64,000 nt of DNA from JANWYT01 sp034437555 (lineage in GTDB: Bacteria > Chloroflexota > Anaerolineae > Aggregatilineales > Phototrophicaceae). Positions 61,341 through 64,000 of this stretch are shown piece by piece (position 1 is the stretch's first letter; the number at the start of each line of letters is the position of its first letter). The translations under genes were made by a program, and so were the position numbers. The stretch is from the NCBI GenBank assembly GCA_034437555.1, contig DAOTTQ010000037.1, forward strand, positions 124,001 to 188,000, read 5' to 3'. The notes beneath the pieces were generated by a model that was not told the DNA's origin, did no database searches, and saw nothing but the letters and a program-made list of their open reading frames with translations.

Positions 61341-62201
61341 CTAGGCAGGCATCATCGCTACTAATTTGGTTAAACCGTTCACAAATTCATCAAGCGCAAG
61401 GGGCTTTCCAATAAAAATGTCCGCGCCCTGTGTTAAGGCTTCGCCTATCTTATAGCCTCCCGTTGCCTCTGTGGTGGCAATAATTGGCACGCTTTCACAG
61501 CCTGGCAAGCTCCTTACATAACGAATAAGGTCGCCCCCACTGCCATCGATTAGCATCATCTCGACAATAAGCCCCTTGGGGTATTCGGCATCAATTAAGG
61601 TAATGGCTTCGGCAAAGGTATGTGCAATATGGGCATCCAAGCCTGCACGCCTTGCTACTATCCGCATCAACATACTCACTTCAAAGTTATCGTCCACAAT
61701 CACCAAACGCTGACCACTGGCAAAGGGTTGGATGTTCAAATTATCCTCTAGCCCGATTTGTGTTTCGTCATGAATACTGGGCTTTACTACAAAATGTACT
61801 TGTAACTGTAGTTTGCCAAGCATAATCACATCACCTTCGTAAATGCGATAAGGCTCATGCACATTAATCACCTTGCCATTGATAAACGTGCCATTGGCAC
61901 TAGACAAATCTTCTACTGTCACGCGATTATTTTGGGCAAGAAAGCGAGCGTGACGGCGCGAAACACCTAGCGCTTGTGCCTTATATCCCGACAAATCAAT
62001 GTCAGGAGTAAACTTGCTATCAGAATCGGCACGCCCTATCACAAAGTCATGTTTAGTAGAGGCACGCAAAATATCAGGTGTGCCTAGCACTCTAAACTCA
62101 ACCACCCATGGAATTATGCCATCGTCTAGGTTGCGGTCTTCTAGATTTTGGTAACTTTCGGAAAAGCGTAGGTCAGTTGTTTTATTAGGTTCTTGTGTCA
62201 T
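61341..62201 (-). CDS. FHA domain - receiver fusion with Glu at the phosphorylation site
   Basis: A 286-residue protein. The FHA domain (about 33-135) has FVIGRADSDSKF, GVSRRHARFLAQ and LSSANGTFINGK, so the phosphothreonine-binding Arg and Ser are present. The C-terminal receiver (about 165-284) has acidic Asp170/Asp171, Thr244 and Lys266 at exact canonical spacing. The phosphoacceptor position is Glu214 (LIVEMMLIDG) instead of Asp, so it may be locked in an active-like state. ATG 62201 has AAGGA 8 nt upstream. It is transcribed from upstream of the ribosomal cluster on the same strand. Confidence 0.9.
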   Translation of the reverse strand: MTQEPNKTTDLRFSESYQNLEDRNLDDGIIPWVVEFRVLGTPDILRASTKHDFVIGRADSDSKFTPDIDLSGYKAQALGVSRRHARFLAQNNRVTVEDLSSANGTFINGKVINVHEPYRIYEGDVIMLGKLQLQVHFVVKPSIHDETQIGLEDNLNIQPFASGQRLVIVDDNFEVSMLMRIVARRAGLDAHIAHTFAEAITLIDAEYPKGLIVEMMLIDGSGGDLIRYVRSLPGCESVPIIATTEATGGYKIGEALTQGADIFIGKPLALDEFVNGLTKLVAMMPA

Positions 62202-62378
62202 AGCGTTGTTCCTTACTTGCAGATAGCCTCTGTGTGGCTCATCATCAATTGGCACGCGAAATTTACTTGGAAAGCATAAAACATGAAAATGAACGTCTTA
62301 TAAGATAATACGTTAGAATATGGGGTAAGGTTGTGTTGTTACTCTAACAATTGGCAACACGCACTTAAAACTTAAACG

Positions 62379-62410
62379 AAAAACGGGCGTGTTTTACTCC
62401 GCCCGTTTTT
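62379..62410. terminator. Bidirectional terminator after the acyl-CoA dehydrogenase gene
   Basis: An 11-bp perfect stem AAAAACGGGCG/CGCCCGTTTTT with a 10-nt loop, flanked by A and T runs. Confidence 0.88.
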
Positions 62411-62453
62411 ATAGCCTAAATTTTGCGTTTGTATCTCGTTTTGTTTACATGGC

Positions 62454-63623
62454 TTACTTAAATAGCTCGCGCACAACGATGTTCTTCAAAATTTGGCTTG
62501 TGCCTTCGTAAATTTGGAAGACCTTTACATCACGCATTAGTTTTTCTACGGGATATTCCTTCATGTAGCCATAGCCACCAAACACTTGCACCGCATCTAC
62601 AGCCGCCTTCATTGCCATATCCGCCGCAAAAATTTTGGCAGTTGCGCTTAGTTTGGCGTTGGGTGCGCCCACTTCTACTGTCCAAGCCGATTGCCATGTC
62701 ATTAGGCGAGCAGCTTCATAGTTCACTGCCATATCAGCAATCATGTGGCTAACTGCTTGGTGCGCATACAAGGGTTGCCCAAAAGTTTCGCGTTCTTTAG
62801 CATACTTAATGCTTTCTTCCATAGCACGACGAAGCAAGCCTAATGCACTAGCAGCCACACCGGGGCGGCTGTAGTCGAAGACTTTCATTGCCGTTAAGAA
62901 GCCACTGCCATCTATCCCTAAACGATTTTCTTCTGGAATTTCTACGTTTTCAAAGGTCACTTGGGCGGTATCGCTGGCGCGTTGCCCCATCTTGTCAAAC
63001 TTCTTGCTAATGGTTACGCCGGGCATATCACGCTCTACGACGAAACAAGAAATGCCACGATGCCCTGCGGAGGGGTCGGTTTTGGCAAAAACAGTATAAA
63101 AATTGGCATAGCTGGCGTTAGTGATAAAAGTCTTGCTTCCGTTAAGGATATATTTTGCGCCCTGCTTTTCGGCGCGGCTTTCCATCCCTACCACATTAGA
63201 GCCTGCGGCGGGTTCAGTGACGCAATAGCTCACCAATTCGCCACCATCAATCAAGCGTTCCCCTAACCAATGGGCTTTTTGCTTGTCACTGCCAGCAATC
63301 AAAATGGGCAAGTCACCCAAGCCGTTGGTGCTGATGCTGGTACCGATGCCCGTACAACCATAACCCACTTCTTCTGATACTAGCACTTCGTCCATCAATG
63401 AAGCACCCATCCCACCGTATTCTTCGGGGATGTTCATGTTCACTAAGCCAACGGCGCGCGCTTTATCAAAAATATCGCGGGGGAACTTGGCATGTTCATC
63501 ATATTCAGCAGCCACAGGAATAATTTCTTTTGCCACAAAATCACGGGCAAGTTTTTGAAGCATTTCTTGTTCTTCGGTGATTTGAAACGAAACGCCCTGC
63601 ATTTGAGAGGTTGAAGCGACCAT
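62454..63623 (-). CDS. Acyl-CoA dehydrogenase
   Basis: A 389-residue FAD-dependent acyl-CoA dehydrogenase. The flavin/substrate motif YCVTEPAAGSNV, the FITNASYANFYTVFAK region, ERETFGQPLYAHQAVSHMIA, QVFGGYGYMKEYPVEKLMRD and FQIYEGTSQILKNIV are all present. The Glu in YEGTSQ is the usual catalytic base. It oxidises an acyl-CoA in beta-oxidation or branched-chain amino acid breakdown; chain-length preference is not readable. AGGAGA lies upstream of the ATG. No partner beta-oxidation genes are adjacent. Confidence 0.96.
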   Translation of the reverse strand: MVASTSQMQGVSFQITEEQEMLQKLARDFVAKEIIPVAAEYDEHAKFPRDIFDKARAVGLVNMNIPEEYGGMGASLMDEVLVSEEVGYGCTGIGTSISTNGLGDLPILIAGSDKQKAHWLGERLIDGGELVSYCVTEPAAGSNVVGMESRAEKQGAKYILNGSKTFITNASYANFYTVFAKTDPSAGHRGISCFVVERDMPGVTISKKFDKMGQRASDTAQVTFENVEIPEENRLGIDGSGFLTAMKVFDYSRPGVAASALGLLRRAMEESIKYAKERETFGQPLYAHQAVSHMIADMAVNYEAARLMTWQSAWTVEVGAPNAKLSATAKIFAADMAMKAAVDAVQVFGGYGYMKEYPVEKLMRDVKVFQIYEGTSQILKNIVVRELFK

Positions 63624-63799
63624 ATAAAAATCTCCTGCAAAAACTATAACTTAAAAAATCAAACATTGGTTAGATTAAGTATAACATCAAAAAGCGAAAA
63701 CACAATAAATTTTCTTTAGCGGTTATCCTCCATTGGGCATCCCCCATACCACGCGACAAGCTAAATTTTGGCTTGCCGTGCGGTGTCTTGAGAGGGGCG

Positions 63800-64000
63800 T
63801 TATTGTGCGCTAAGCAGTTCTAACAAGCCGACTGTTGCCGTTGTTGCTTGTTCGGTCTGTTCGGCGTGGCTAATCGTAGCGGGGTTATCCCCGTCTTGGT
63901 TGCCATACCAGCCAAATTGCGCGTGGTTTCCGCCGTCAATCGCCGCAAACTGCGTGTTTTCAGGCAAATCAGCTTTAGAAGCAAGCACTGCTTCTGCACT
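63800..64000 (-). CDS. Alpha/beta hydrolase, C-terminal end (runs off the window)
   Basis: The frame is open to base 64000, leaving 66 residues and the stop. The visible part contains FAAIDGGNHAQFGWYGNQDG and a short C-terminal helix. A His in GGNHAQFG near the C-terminus is typical of the catalytic His of small esterase-like alpha/beta hydrolases. The nucleophile region lies outside the window. A degenerate hairpin (63749-63783) follows the stop but has no U-tract. Confidence 0.7.
   Translation of the reverse strand, partial: SAEAVLASKADLPENTQFAAIDGGNHAQFGWYGNQDGDNPATISHAEQTEQATTATVGLLELLSAQ

Noticed and set aside
63749..63783. Hairpin after the alpha/beta hydrolase end
   Set aside because: The stem has several mismatches and no U-tract follows on the minus strand.

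Overview
The window looks like chromosomal backbone of a bacterium, most likely a member of the Chloroflexota (Anaerolineae-like). That assignment is an inference. It rests on the gene repertoire: FHA and VWA signalling proteins, a cofE-type F420 ligase, many NarL-type sensor kinases, exported beta-propeller and TPR proteins, and a Gram-positive-style tail of the ribosomal cluster with truA-rplM-rpsI. A 16S or marker-gene tree would settle it. Gene density is high. Many genes abut, and several convergent neighbours overlap by 4 to 30 nt. No IS element, prophage, CRISPR array or rRNA gene was seen; one tRNA-Cys is present.

Layout. 1-3997: edge of an MGDG-synthase-like glycosyltransferase, an M50 protease, an HD protein, glpK and lspA. 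4079-6181: a long prokaryotic Argonaute whose first catalytic Asp is replaced by Gly, the most unusual gene of the window. 6297-16000: a GAF sensor kinase, a methyltransferase, a phosphoribosyltransferase, a VWA-FHA protein, a lone LolD-type ATPase, two CBS proteins, a divergent GAF kinase / NarL regulator pair and a branched-chain aminotransferase. 16063-18805: the primary sigma factor divergent to a DnaB-C-like ATPase, followed by a cluster of inverted repeats and a strong bidirectional terminator. 19029-32012: lipA, two overlapping envelope genes, then a long plus-strand run (orphan receiver, TPR, jelly-roll-like, mtaB, yqeY, pgpH, ybeY, dgkA, a TIM-barrel-like anchored protein, a class IV aminotransferase, a zinc ribbon). 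32047-37946: tRNA-Cys, a predicted leaderless membrane protein, a GT4 glycosyltransferase, cofE, an SH3 protein, mazG and a GNAT enzyme.

38142-61092 is the joined str-S10-spc-alpha ribosomal supercluster on the minus strand: rpsL-rpsG-fusA-tuf-rpsJ-rplCDWB-rpsS-rplV-rpsC-rplP-rpmC-rpsQ-rplNXE-rpsNH-rplFR-rpsE-rpmD-rplO-secY-adk-map, then an exported alpha/beta hydrolase, then rpmJ-rpsMK-rpoA-rplQ-truA-rplM-rpsI. infA and rpsD are missing from their usual places. The cluster starts from a near-consensus promoter with a long structured leader. It is broken up by terminator-like hairpins (tuf/rpsJ, rplO/secY, secY/adk) and restarts from a second good promoter before rpmJ. The right end carries an FHA-receiver fusion with Glu at the phosphorylation position, an acyl-CoA dehydrogenase and the edge of an alpha/beta hydrolase.

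The genes fall into envelope building and protein export (lspA, dgkA, secY), nucleotide and RNA housekeeping (adk, ybeY, truA, mtaB, lipA, mazG), signal transduction, and translation. No dedicated partner for the Argonaute could be recognised from its neighbours.
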